DNA from: Chionis minor | Taxonomy: Eukaryota; Chordata; Aves; Charadriiformes; Chionididae | DNA length: 64,000 nt | Reading direction: 5' to 3' | Assembly (NCBI GenBank): GCA_013398295.1 | Contig: VZSF01001902.1 | Span: forward strand, 87,146-151,145 | Part shown: piece by piece, positions 1 through 12,436 of the stretch | How the letters are laid out: each line of letters opens with the position of its first letter | Numbering within the stretch: the first letter of the stretch is position 1 | Notes under the pieces: model-generated | What the model saw: the letters and a program-made list of their open reading frames with translations, nothing else | Databases searched by the model: none | Told to the model about the DNA's origin: nothing | Position numbers and translations under genes: made by a program

Positions 1-3000
1 TTCAGAAAATCTGGTGAGGACTCTGTGGCAGAAGAGACTTTCTCCAAAGCTCCACTGCCAAGCTCTGTGAAGTCACTCTGTTGGTTTTTCTCTGCATTCT
101 CCTGTGTGGAAGAAAAATTTACACTCCCACCTTCCCCAAAACAAACAAAATCCAAGAAATTTGATCTTCAGACTGTAGACCTGAAGAACTAGTTACAGCA
201 AGCTTAGGTACTATATTCAGATCTCCTTTTGTTTCCTGCTGTGGGTCTTAAATTTAGCTCCTCTGTTACGGAAGTTTGCAGTATCCTAGTTCAACTAAAT
301 ATGATTTCTACAGTGAAGAGCAACGGATAGAGCACAGCCCAAAGGACAAGAAAGCTGTCCTGCTCTTACATGTGTTTCTCCTGTGTATGAAGAGAAAGAA
401 AAAAAAGGTGTTGCAATTTAAATTGGGCTAGAACCAAGCTATATAAACTTTACAGAAATCCTTCGTGAGTTCTTGTACGTGGACTATGCAACAACATTGT
501 GTAACTGCAAAGTGCTGTTAGTCAGTAGCTAATGTTATTATCTCCCTCTGAAATATGGGTCTGTTACATGGAAATAACAAGTATGCTGAGTTTAACCTAC
601 CAAAATAATTTTATTTTACATATTACAAAGGTGACTCAAAGTTCACTGTGTCGATTGTGCAGATTATTGTGGCTGCCAGTAAAAAAGTCAACATTTAGAA
701 GACTTTTCTAAATTCAATACAGTATTTCATTAGTTGCAGTATTAATTTATTAAAATAATTATTTTATTATACATTAACAACCAGTAAATTTTCCATGAAA
801 TCCAAACCACTTTCTTTTATCTCTGAATACTCTCTTCTACTAACTGGCAGTTTACTGTGGTTCAGTTGTTGTCCGCAAGCCAGGAAATGAGAGAGAAACA
901 GACTCCTTGAAGGGTCATTTAAACTTCAGTAAATCCAACAATTTATAGTCCAGGATTTCTTGGATACATTGTACTTGCTGAACAGTTCATAACTGTAACT
1001 ATGCAAAAGGTAAATTATGAACTATGTCAAGAGTCTTACATCTTTTGTGACTGGAAGATGATTTGATGACCAGACTTCCATGCAGTCTTTTACCTTAAGC
1101 AAGTATGTTTCATGTATATCAGCTATTCAACTAAGAAAATAATTGAGTAATGATAATAATTTTCTTAATGATCTAAAAATAATCTACAAATATCAGCCAT
1201 ACAATCAATGATGCATTTCTGCTGAGATGCAATTTTCTACAAATGTTATTAGTGAGCAGCACTTTGGGATAGTTTGCAGTCACATGACATGGCAGCCTCT
1301 GAGAAACACTGCAGATGCCAATGATTTTGCCTTACTATCAGGAATTCGTCTTCATGATTTAATGGCTAAAGCAAAGGACTGAAGGACCATTGAGGGCCTA
1401 CTCCCATATTTTCCTAAGTGAGCCCCTCCCACTCCTCGTTCATGAATGGTATCCAGGCTGCATTTTTTCCTTTTAATCTTTATTTCAAAGACTTCTTTTC
1501 TCATACCCTAAGCAAAATTTATAGTGCCTGAGAAAAGTGTGAGCGGATCTCAGAGTACAAGATTTATACCATGTCGCCATGCTTATCTTGTAAGGGAGCC
1601 AAGTTTGCTTTTATGCCCATGATGTCTCACACAAGAATCAATTAGACCCTAACATTGTTTCACGTAACAGATAGTGAGATCATGGCCCAGAAGTAGTACT
1701 CGATGATTAAATGTGATTTTAGAATTTGACAATTGAATGTAATGGTTAAACTATTAAATGTTGGCTTTTAAGATTAAAGTCCAGGATGTGAATGCTATCT
1801 AGTCAGTTCCACTAAAACAATTCTTGTCATAACACAGCTGTGATCTCTGCAAAGAAGTAGGAGGCTGGTTATATTTCATGGTGATTTTTAAGGCTTTTCA
1901 GGGAAAGTTCACAATGAAAAGAAACTAAGTCATGGAAATACTATAGCCCTGGTGGAACATCTGTCCTCATCTCCACCACCACCCTTTAAACAATCTTGAC
2001 TTTACACAACTACAGTTCTGAAATGCTCCTTTTGTCTCTGGTCTTTCCTCTCAATTGGACCCTCTTTCCAGATGCATATATGATTGGAAAAGCATCCTTC
2101 TGATGCACACAGACCTGCCTCACTCTTTTCATTCCAAAAAAAAATCCCAAAAGCTGGAATGACCTCTGCTATTTTTGTAGTACATTGTGACTTTAATGTT
2201 GTATTTTACTAGCTTTTGCTGTTAAAAAGTCATGATTAACACATTCTTTCAGTAAAAAACATCTTTTCTTTGTGCTTCACAGTATTTTGTTTCCCAGTAT
2301 ATAAACAGCAAAATACTTTACAAATTATGAATAGTCTAATACCACAAATGTAAGTTTATAACCTCCGATAATTCTTCGTCCCTTGGCTGGTCTAAAAAAC
2401 TAATGGTTGTTGAACTGTGTTTATGATAGATAACTAGTAAACCTCTGTGAACATTAACTTAGCTGTCCTGATTTTGACTGAATGAAACTTACCCTCCAGA
2501 GGAGTAAATTTCTAGTTTAGAAGTTTGTGCTCTGATTTTGGAGTGACTGTAATATTGACGTGGCCCTACAGATTTCTGTTAGTTTTCAAATCAGTCCTGA
2601 TCTGCATCATTGCTGGTTGCTAATGAAAAAAAAACGTTGTTCACAGTTTTTTCCCCAGCCTCATGCAGAAATGCATTTGAGAATACTCAAATGTCAAAAG
2701 TTAAATGGTAACAGTAATGTCCATTTCTCTTACTTCTACAGAAGATGTACAATCTGAAGAGTAGCTAAAGAGTCTATTTGTGATTTGACTGAAATGGAAA
2801 GCCCAGAAAAAAACTTGAAGTCATCTGTCACTTTTAGTAATTCCGTATCTCCATTTTCCTGGGTTTGGGGAATCTCACAGTCTAGGATGGAATGTTATAG
2901 TAATATTGGACATTGATTTTAAAAAGTGGTGAAGTGAGTGTTTGGTGAGTGTTTTTAGAATACAGTTCATTTAAGGCTCAAAGATGTTTCTAGCTGGGGG

Positions 3001-5317
3001 AGTCAGGTTCATGATTCCTAGGGAGGTGGTATACAAGTATTTGCAGAAACATGCAGACATATACCAAGCACGTTAACAAGTCAAGTGTCTTGATTTAATT
3101 TACTTGATGTACTTTACACAGCTCAAGTGCATCTGTGTGTTCGTGCACCCAAATCCTTATCAATGTGATTTCATGTCTTCCTAAGTTTAGAAGAATTGCT
3201 TCCAGATTTGTAAGGAACTGTAGGTTTGTTCTCAGCCATTCCACAGTAATATGCTAGTGAAATTGAGCACAAGATAAAAGTGTTTAGGAAAGGAAAAGAA
3301 AAAGGATAACATACTTTAAAATGTGATGACATAAAGAAAAATTTGACTTTAGTTTTTGAAAATCTGTATGGCTTTTCCTCAACTGTAGTTATTGACAAAA
3401 AAAAGATTTAGGGATACGAAGAAAGAGTATTTGAATTAGGAACATTAAATGAGCATATATTTTGTGGAGTTGTTCCAACAACTCTGTCTTTTCTGTCTAT
3501 CATTTCATAGTTGGTATGGAAGCACTTTGTCATGAACATCTGATACTCCGTCTCATCTACATTGTTTTCTAAAACTGGCCTGGAATAAGAAGTTTTCTTT
3601 TTCCCTTGAACAAGAACAGAAATTATAGTTTGATACTTCAAAAATGCTTGTTAAATATATCCATGAACAGGACAGAACTTCTTACCTGTATTTTAGGATA
3701 TGTGTAGGCTAATGGTTGTCTTGTTGGTTCAACTTAGCACAAAACTGTTACAGGATGAATCAGGAGTGAGTCTGACTGCTGCCATCCTGTCTCTTGTTTC
3801 TGTGCAATGCTTCAGACCTCTACAATCTTTGACTTTCTTTGAAAGCTGTTGTTAGAGGCATTTTTACATGCCAGACTCCCACTGGAACTTGTCCTGCTCC
3901 TCGGTTCAGACACAGTTTTTTGTTGAATTATGTTTCCTGTGCCATAGGAAACTTGTTTTCAAGGTAGCATAAGATTTATCAGACAGTTTTCATGCCCAGT
4001 GTAAAAGGTGCTGAGACTCTTACTGAGTTTCCCAATATAACAAATCATTTCAGTCAGAAAAAGCACATCTTCTGGCAACCCTGGTTTCAGAAAACCAGCT
4101 CATCTTTAGCTATTATCCTCCCTGCAGCTCATACCCCTCTTCTGATCCTTCTTTCCCCTCTTTGGGGGTACTGTACCGATTTGGGGTTACTATACCTATT
4201 TGGGAGGAATCAGTCTGCCCATGCAATAACATGCAAACCATAATTGAGCCCCTCGTGCCCTCTGTTCACTTCCATCCAGTTTAGCAGTAAGGGAGGGAAC
4301 AAGGCAGCAAGGATAATGAAGTCATGACTTAAAAACGTGGGAGAAGGAGGACTTTTTAGAGGAAAATAGGGAAAGCTGCCAAGGAGATCTGGGGACGTGT
4401 GAGCCGGCATACTTCAAGGCCATACTTTTCTTTGAAGAAGGTAAAACTGTCTTGTTCTGGTGCGTAAGATGGACAGAATAAGCAGCTTTTCTTTCCATCT
4501 CTAAAATTCACTACTGACTAGTACCCCTCTCATCTCCTTTCTCTTCTTCCCAGCCAAAATATTACATCCTGATTCATCAGTTTACTTTTTGTTTTCTTTG
4601 CTGATGTCAGGCTTGGTTGCTTTTTGAGATATTTCTAGAGGAAAGAATGAATTCTAGACAAATTGTGAATCATTGGAAGAGCATATGATAGCAGCAGCCA
4701 TTGGGACAGTATGAACAGGGGGGATTTGGAAGTCCTAGACAAGCCTCAAAGTTTCTTACAAAGATATTTTTACAAAACTGCCGTGAACGTTGTTCTGTGT
4801 AGCTGCACACACTCATTAGTTCCTGTATATGGAAATGGTCTCATTTTAAAAACTTGCTTTTTCTTGCTAGTAACAGGGCTATTTTTCTCCCTTTCACGTA
4901 AAATGAATAAGCACTAAATAAAAGGAGTAAAAATATGATTAATTTAAAAAATAATCCTCACAAAGCTCACACCTCCTCCGGTCTCTGGGGTAGTGAGTCT
5001 GCTCAATGGCTGCTTCACATCATGGGGTACAGTTGTCCCTGTGTGCCTTGTCAGATCTTCTGCCTGCAAAGACCATGACCCCTAGGGTTAGACTTTCTTC
5101 TCTATCAGCACATAAACTTGACTTGTTCCATGAGTCTGTGATCAGTAAAAGTCTAAGCAGAATCTCCCCATTTTGTTTTTTATGGGTCTATAACCTGTCT
5201 TTAAACATAGTCCAGTACCGTCAGACTGGTAGCTTTATGACAACATTAGTGGATTGCATGCAGAAACTAATTTTGCATGATGTAGATTTTGTGCTTACCT
5301 GTTTTTTTGGTTTTCAG
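1..5317 (+). other. ADAMTS19: Partial ADAMTS19 intron upstream of the first visible exon
   Basis: No exon with ADAMTS homology was found here, although the preceding disintegrin/metalloprotease exons must lie to the left. The sequence is AT-rich, with stop codons in all frames and only short chance frames. I see no recognisable LINE, tandem repeat or RNA gene. It is presumed to be the 3' part of the intron preceding exon 5318-5419, which has a clear polypyrimidine tract and CAG acceptor. Confidence 0.6.
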
Positions 5318-5419
5318 CATGTCATTTGCACTGGGTTGTGGTGTAAAGTGGAAAGTGAAAAGGAATGCAAAACTAAACTGGATCCACCGATGGATGGAAC
5401 AGACTGTGATACTGGAAAG
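5318..5419 (+). CDS. ADAMTS19: ADAMTS19 exon: end of disintegrin-like domain
   Basis: This 102-nt exon has phase 0 at both ends and encodes 34 residues of the disintegrin-like domain. It contains the ICTGLWC motif and the CxTKLDPPMDGTDC segment typical of ADAMTS proteins. It is preceded by a T-rich tract and TTTTCAG and followed by the donor GTACGT. The next exon completes the family motif with WCKAGEC. The disintegrin-like module of ADAMTS proteins packs against the catalytic domain and helps substrate recognition; it does not bind integrins through RGD. The open frame extends upstream into the intron but loses similarity at the acceptor, which fixes the exon start. The exon number (about 11 of 23 by the human gene) is inferred. 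Confidence 0.95.
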
Positions 5420-8395
5420 GTACGTTTCTGAAGGAAAAGCTATATAAATTATATTGAATACCTAGCAGCCAAGGAAACAAGCTGAATAGGTCTTTGCACT
5501 TGCTTGAAGTTACTGCTTACCTCAATTTTCATTAAAACCATACATACATAGTTCAAGGTATTTTATGTTACATATTATGTCATATAGAGATGATAAAAAG
5601 TACACTTCCCTAAAACCACTGAGTTTAAGAAAAAGAGTTAGCCAAAGCCACAATGTTTTATTGCCTACGCTGTTTTATTTCAAATTCATTTTGGGTTTGT
5701 ATCCTATTTATGAATGGAATGCCATTGCTGCACTGCTTGCTCTAAACAGAAACATAACCTTTCAAAGACAGAAAGTTCTCAGCTATAATTTAAGATTTAG
5801 AAATATTCTCATTGGAGGAATGGATACAGATTTGTGATGAAACTTTTCAGGATAAGCTTTGTAAAGACATATTGGTAGTGTCAATGCATGTAAGAAAATG
5901 ATAAATGTCATTAAAAGCATGCCATCAAAGAGAAATTAAATGGTCACCTGAAGTCAGATTTACATTAAATGTCCTTCAAGAGCTTCCCTGTTTGAATAAT
6001 CTGTCATCTGTGTATATAACTGTAAATGAAGATAAATAACCTCAGATAGATAACAGCAGGAGCATGTGTATATCTTGGGAGTTTTGTGATACTGTGCTGA
6101 CAGCGGTCTCTCACAGGAGTAATTTGTGCTTTGAATCATGTTGCATTCACCAGGACTGTCATCATACCCCTAAAAAAGTAAACAAATCAATCAACTGAGT
6201 AAGATAAAATGTTCAGATAGTATCATTTTACATACTAAAGGAAAAACAGGCTTTATTCATTTTCGTATTTCTAAAATAATGATGTTGACTGCAATCTTTT
6301 GATTCTGATAAATGTGTGCAGTTGATATTCTGTCTTAAGTCAATACCTGGTGATTCAGGGACATCTCTTGTTTGATGTGGCATTCTTTATGTTGAGACTG
6401 GCGTGCCTGTGGTATGGAATAAGAAAACAGCACCTCTTATTAAAACTACCCAGAATTTTTCATTGTGAAACCATCACCATCCTGAACTGGGCACCTGAAA
6501 TCAGTGTGCATTTTGCGTATTAATGTCTGACTTGCGAAAGGTGTTAATAACAAATCAGTGCAGAGGACTCATTCTAACTTTATACTTAGGGGAGCATTAT
6601 GATATGGCAGTGACGTGGCTCTGTGGAAGTCCAGTGAGGAAGGAAACACCATTCTCTTTATTGTAGAACTTAGCTAGTAGGGAGTAAACAATTAGTAAGG
6701 GTAAAGGTAAGACAAAGTGCTGGTTTCAATTAGAACTGCTCATTGAGCCTTGTGCCAGGCTACAGAGATACCTTATTTATGTCTAGGAGTAAAAAACTAA
6801 GCAGACATCACTGAAACATCTCAGAGGATTAGAAGGGATTATTGTGCTCGTTATTATCTGTCCCAGATGAGCTTCAGATTACACAAATCACTGACTTTGT
6901 TTTGTTTTAGTTATATTGTAGAGATGGAGTATTGTTGTCTTGTGCTCTTTTTAGGATCTTAGGAATTGATGGAAATGTCATTTGCATAGCCTGTGCAAGT
7001 TGGTTGTTTTTTAAGGCGAATATTTATGAGCATCTCTCAGACTCTACGTAAGGCAGATGCTATCTCTAGAGAAAAATCCGGTTTGCCTATTAAATCTGAA
7101 GGAATGTGTTTAAATAAATATGAGCATTTTTGGTCTGAAATATCGAAGAGCATTACAAAATTTATGGTTTCTGATTGCAAATGCAACATAATGCTCAGCC
7201 ATCCTATGTTCAAAGGCGGTATAATTATTCCATCATTGTAACACCATGACTTACAAGAGAAAATTAAGATGAATTGATCAGTGAAAACCAGCTTGAAGCT
7301 GCAGTTTAAGATCACTAGGCAAGGATTTAGCACAGACACTGCAAGCAACAGAACTGTATTCTAAAAGTGACAAAGGTCTTTATTGACTGCATTAGTGACA
7401 TGTCTTGCTCAAAATACGAGACTCCTTTACGAGCTTTATCCCTTAATAACAGTAACTCACCAATAATTCAGAGTGCAAAGGAAAATGGGTTAAATTACTG
7501 ATGTTAATGACATTGTTCATTGTCTACTTGTAGCCTTATTGCTTTGCAATTGCTGAAATTTCATACTACGTGGGACAGATATTCAGCTGGTATAAGCTGA
7601 TAAAGTACCAAGTTCTGTAAAGTTATAATGATTTATACCAGATATGGACATAGGTTACAGAGTGTAAAAATAGTGATTAGATATTTTTTGAGTGAGAAAT
7701 TGCAGTTGTCCTGGGAAACGATTTATATGTACAGGATTACTGAGATGATTATTATTATTATTATTTAAATAAATGCCAGAAATTCTCTTGAATTTCTCAA
7801 CACTAGCATATTGAGGTTTCCATTCTGTCTTTGAATACAAGTTGTGAATAAAATCTCATTTTCTCTATTACTTGTAATACATCCTTCTAGTGAAATTGAC
7901 AGTGGATAAACAGTGACAATACAGTTTCTGCTAGTTAAGTGGTAACTGTAATAGTGAACCAAACAAGTCCTGAGAACAGCCCTGAACACTGCTGTGATCA
8001 TCCTTACAGTTCAGCTGGAGGGTGATCCCTGCAGTGGGTTTGAGCACTTTCCTAGGCAGTGCCCAGGCTCAAATGAAGGGGACTGCATGGTCTGGGGACC
8101 ATTTCCTCCAGGCTGTTCCAGGAGGCATCCTTTCTTGGCAGTGAACTTGGGCTGAAGCTTCTGGACAAGAGTTGCACCCGCTCCTTGGCCACTGAGCCAG
8201 AGAAAAGTCCCTGGCAGTTGTATTTGCTAGGATAGGAAAAAATGCTGTGGTAAACAATAGAAAAAAATACATCTGGCTCATGAAAACTATGTTTTGAACA
8301 AAATGTTTACGTTGTGCTTCCCGTGTGCTTGTGGAGCAGTGAATTGTTTTGCATGTGGCTTGATTTATTTACCTAAGAGCTGAATTTTCACCTAG
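5420..8395 (+). other. ADAMTS19: Intron, 2976 bp
   Basis: GT-AG intron between the disintegrin exon and the TSR1 exon. It has a short (ATT)n tract at about 7748-7766 and a moderately GC-rich patch at 8010-8230 just before the next exon. I could not assign that patch to a repeat family. No other feature was recognised. Confidence 0.85.
7748..7766. repeat. (ATT)n microsatellite
   Basis: About six consecutive ATT units in an intron. It is a simple trinucleotide repeat with no evident function. Confidence 0.85.
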
Positions 8396-8526
8396 TGGTG
8401 TAAGGCTGGAGAGTGTATCAATCGGACCTCTTTTGCGGAGCATACGGAAGGGGAGTGGAGCGCATGGAGCACTTGTAGCCGTACTTGCAACACTGGAATC
8501 AGCAGTCGTCAACGCAAATGCCCTGG
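8396..8526 (+). CDS. ADAMTS19: ADAMTS19 exon: disintegrin end and TSR1
   Basis: 131-nt exon entered in phase 0 and left after two bases of a glycine codon. It starts with WCKAGEC, closing the disintegrin-like domain, and then encodes most of the first thrombospondin type 1 repeat. That repeat has the C-mannosylation motif WSAW and the POFUT2 O-fucose sequon CSRTCNTG (CxxS/TCxxG). An N-glycosylation sequon, NRT, lies just before the repeat. TSR1 is the central module found in every ADAMTS and helps anchor the enzyme in the matrix. The acceptor is ACCTAG and the donor GTAAAA, with the junction fixed by family alignment at KCPG. Confidence 0.95.
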
Positions 8527-9967
8527 GTAAAAACAGTTTCAGGTTTCCGTTGCTGTTCGTCAGAACCTCCAAACAGAATTCAAATCTTAATCTTTAAATC
8601 CATTAAGATATAGTTGTCCTATACATAAGCAATTAATTTTTTACGAATACTGAAAAACACTTAGGAGAATAGGTATTTCAGGGTTTTTTGTTGCATGTTA
8701 ACACTATTTTTCCTCTTTTCTGCTTGTCAAAAACTTAGGTAATATTAGTGAGAGAATACAAATTTCTGTTGAAGCTTTACCTGAAGAAACAAAAGAAAAT
8801 AAAATTTGAAATTTTTGACTTGAAGAGTGTCAGTGTGTAATTCTAGTCTTTCATTTTTTTGATGGAGAAAATTTACTTCTGTCTTATTTGGAGAGCCAAG
8901 GAATTGCAACTTTTAGAAACAGATCTTTCTACCAATTTCATGGACATTTAGGTAGACTATCTGGAAACAACATTTAGATTCTGTATCTTGTGAAAATAAA
9001 AACCTTGTGCCATAAAGAAATTTAGTCACTTTTAGTTATTGAGTACCATATCTCTCTTTCATGGGTCATTTATACACCAAAAGAAAAGGAATAACTAGGC
9101 AGAGAATTGGAAGCAGAGTAGAGCAGAGTAATGAAAATAAGTGAGAGAAGACTAGACTAGACTAGACCATTGTAGGGTAGGGCAGGGCAGGGCAGAGCAG
9201 AGTAGGTGATTAGGAAAATAATTGAACAGAAAGGGGAAATTAAGAAAGATGAAAGACAATATAACAGATTTTGGGCAAAAAATGATGAGAGGAAAGACAG
9301 AGGAATTAAAAAAAGACATCTGCTTAAAGAAATGTCAGAAAAATTGGATGTGGCTATACAAAAGCATGGTGGTTTAACAGAAGCCTTAAATATGCTGGAT
9401 GCTTTCATATTTCCTGCCATCTAACTGCCACTTCTAGCTGTATGCCTAAAACCTATTTCTAGAATTTAAGGATGTCTTAATTTCGCTGTCATTCATTCAT
9501 TTTTTCAGGAAAAGTTCCAAGCAATTAGCTCCAGTTTCTGCAGTTTGCTGTTCTTTTGCATTTGTTCATTAGGACCTGCAAGCAGAACTGGAGCCACCAA
9601 AAAGAGACAAAGCATATTGTCTGAACTTCACAACACCACACTCGTGAGAAACAAGAGGTAGCAAATCTGCAGGTGTTATTTCCCTTCAGTGGCACCTTTG
9701 TCTCAGTCCAGCTAGAGAAAAATCACCTGAACTGTAAATTATGGTTTAGCACCGATGACTCTTCATATGTAACGTAACCAATAAAAACAGAAGGCAAACA
9801 TGTTTTGTTCTGTGACTTTGATTTTTTGTGGGTGATTTCTTAACGTTACGCGCCAACAAAAAATCTGCTATTTAAATTGAATCTGTGCATAGCATAAATA
9901 GACTGTGCTGGAAGTTTGAGAAAATATTACCAACAATAAAGCATGATATTTATGCCCTCTCTTCTAG
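8527..9967 (+). other. ADAMTS19: Intron, 1441 bp
   Basis: GT-AG intron. Its notable content is the degenerate pentanucleotide array at 9149-9206 with a G-quadruplex motif. The remainder is AT-rich with no recognised element. Confidence 0.85.
9149..9206 (+). repeat. Degenerate pentanucleotide array with G4 motif
   Basis: The array is built on a 5-bp period. It starts as AGACT units and, after a short interruption, continues as GGGTA, then GGGCA, then GAGCA/GAGTA. Four GGG runs at 9175-9177, 9180-9182, 9185-9187 and 9190-9192 are separated by 2-nt loops. This matches a compact G-quadruplex consensus on the sense strand and therefore also in the pre-mRNA. Whether it folds is not known. Confidence 0.85.
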
Positions 9968-10137
9968 TTCAGGCCTTGAAGGAGAGTGTCACGGTCCCAT
10001 GATGCAGTATAGAGTGTGTGAAAATCCTTCGTGTCCTGCTGGAGTGCCTGCCTTCAGGGACTGGCAGTGCCAGGCTTTCAGTGTCAGATCTTCATATCAA
10101 AAGCACATGCACCAGTGGCAGGCTGTCGTCGATGACG
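9968..10137 (+). CDS. ADAMTS19: ADAMTS19 exon: TSR1 end and start of cysteine-rich domain
   Basis: 170-nt exon that completes a split glycine codon and leaves after one base of the next codon. It encodes the C-terminal part of TSR1 (QYRVCENPSCP) and the first part of the ADAMTS cysteine-rich domain, including FRDWQCQAF and the HQWQAV segment. The acceptor follows a pyrimidine-rich CTCTCTTCTAG, and the donor is GTAAGT, a near-perfect consensus. In other ADAMTS enzymes the cysteine-rich domain contributes exosites for substrate and matrix binding. The reading frame continues without a stop from the previous exon. Confidence 0.95.
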
Positions 10138-12308
10138 GTAAGTATAAACCATCTCCCATATTCTTATCTTCTGCTCATATGTCTTATAGCTTGTCGGTAT
10201 TATTGTTAAGAAAGATATGGTAAAAACTAAAGCAAACAGACAAACAAACAAGCAAACCCCAAGCCCAAGATTTTTGGTAAGTCATTTTTATTTCATAGAC
10301 AAGATCTGGTGGTATTTTCACACACTCTTGTCCTTCTTGATATGTAATCGCTACATTTGGACTGGCAGTCATTATCAATTCGGTGCTGTTTAGTCAGAAA
10401 CATGATATGAAGTGACCCAGAAATACAGCTTTCTAGAGGAATGCTACCTCATTAAGCATGCATATATCAGTTACACTTTTACCTACAAAGCCAAAAAGAC
10501 AATAAGGATATTGTGAGCTTCTATTTTTGAGGAAGGAGAGAGCACTTTTCGGTTAACACTTGGGTGTTTCACATACCAGTGTTTGACTTTGGCAGAAATC
10601 CATGTGTACTGCATATTGCAAACTTCGACAGGATTTCTATAAATCCTAACAGCTACTGCATGCAAAGTCCTGGCGTACTGCATGCATGCTTCCATGTAAC
10701 AGACATGCTTAGATACCATATCATTAGGAGTGTGCTGAAGTAGGAGCATAGTATATGAAACTTAAAGTATCTGAAAAGATAATGTTGGTGTAAAATATCA
10801 GCAACTAGAAAACAAAACATTCTACCCAAGTTCTTGCTAGGAATGTGAACAATAGCTGCCATTCCACTGAATTTTCTCTGATGATGTAATTTATTTAATA
10901 AAAAAAATAGGTAAGGAAAACAAGAAAACAACAGAAAAACTTAAATTATGAAAACAGTTAATTTGAGAAATTAACAAAATCATGGCAACTGATGATAAAG
11001 AGCATGGAATGACTATTAATTAGTTCATTATTGGCATTTATATTTAACTCTTGAAACAAATTATCAGAAACCATTAGAAAGCATAGGTTTTAAGGGAACT
11101 ATTTAGCTGAATTCTGAAAAATGTGAATTTATTATCAAAAACTTATTTTAATCTATGCGTAGGTAAACAAGGGGTTTTTTTCTTCTAAGCCTTTTCTCAA
11201 CATGCCAAGTGTAAGCTTTTGAGACTAGTTTTGTTAGGCTTGTATGTTAGCATATTTCATAGTAATTTCATTTCCAGCTATTTTATAGGTGCTTATCTAG
11301 TGAACTAGTTTTGGTTTGTTTTACTAAATTTCATTTTAGCACAGGAACACACGATTTATATCCCAGTGCCCATGAACGTTTCCTGGAACTGTTTAATTTA
11401 CTAATAAAAGCGCACTCCAGGAATCTAGAAGTCAGTATGGAGTCAGAGGGATGCAGATTGTGTCCAAGTGAAATCTGTTTCAAGTTCAGGATTGACTTTA
11501 TCCTTTCAAAAATCTGCAACAAATTTAGGAATAAGTTCTGAGTCACTACACTTGCGAATAAAGATATGAAAAAATCCTGTAATTTTGTACTCAGTTGACC
11601 ACTGAGAGGAGACTTATTTTATGTTTTTTGGTATTGCTTTGGCAGTGGTGAATCAAAGTTCATTATTTAAAACTTATGACCATTAGGAATACATGGATAC
11701 ATAGGATAATATTACTTTTTTATTCTCTTTCAAAATTAGAAACGATTTGCAGACCATTTTAGAAATGTAGTAGAAACTTGCCTGACCTTGGTAAAGATGT
11801 TAGAATGTGTTCAGTTTTTTGTCTTTTTTTTTTAATGTGGACTTTGTAAATCCAAGTATTTTTCTTCCCAGGATGTTTCAGTTACTTAATTTTTTTCTCT
11901 TTGACACGCATAGTTAGAAAATCTGGAAAGTGTTAAGTTTCTCTTTTAACCAATATTTATGATCTGCCAAAAATAGTGAAAGTATAGATTACAACCAAAA
12001 TACTCCAACAGCTATAATGTGCATATTCTTAATTGCAACAATGAACATGACATAAGAACTACGTAGGCCAAGTTTATAGCACCAGTATGCGCTAGCAGGG
12101 AAAAGAACTCAATTTTTTCAAACAGATGAGAAAAAGATCAAAATCTTTTTCTTTTCACTGTATCTAAGATAACTTGTTATGCTAACACAGATTCATGCCA
12201 CACAGATAATCAAAGAGCAGTTTTAAAAATAATGTTGATAATAACTTTGTATTTGCTAAGTGACCTTTTACCAATTTAGTGGGTTTTTTCCATTCATTGC
12301 TACTACAG
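10138..12308 (+). other. ADAMTS19: Intron, 2171 bp
   Basis: GT-AG intron, AT-rich, with several A and T homopolymer runs. No mobile element, RNA gene or conserved motif was recognised. Confidence 0.85.
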
Positions 12309-12436
12309 AAAAGCCATGTGCCTTATTCTGTTCACCGGCTGGAAAGGATCAACCTGTTCTTCTAACGGAAAAGGTGATGGATGGGACTTCATGTGGCCAG
12401 CATGGATTAGATGTCTGTGCAGATGGCAGATGCCAG
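12309..12436 (+). CDS. ADAMTS19: ADAMTS19 exon: cysteine-rich domain
   Basis: 128-nt exon that completes a split glutamate codon and ends in phase 0. It encodes the core of the cysteine-rich domain: KPCALFCSP, the VMDGTSCG motif shared by nearly all ADAMTS proteins, and LDVCADGRCQ. The acceptor TACTACAG and donor GTACGA agree with family exon boundaries. There is no internal stop or frameshift. Confidence 0.95.

Noticed and set aside
9206..9424. 72-codon lysine/glutamate-rich frame
   Set aside because: It starts inside a pentanucleotide repeat and lies in a confirmed intron. It has no recognisable family, and AT/purine-rich DNA gives such charged frames by chance.
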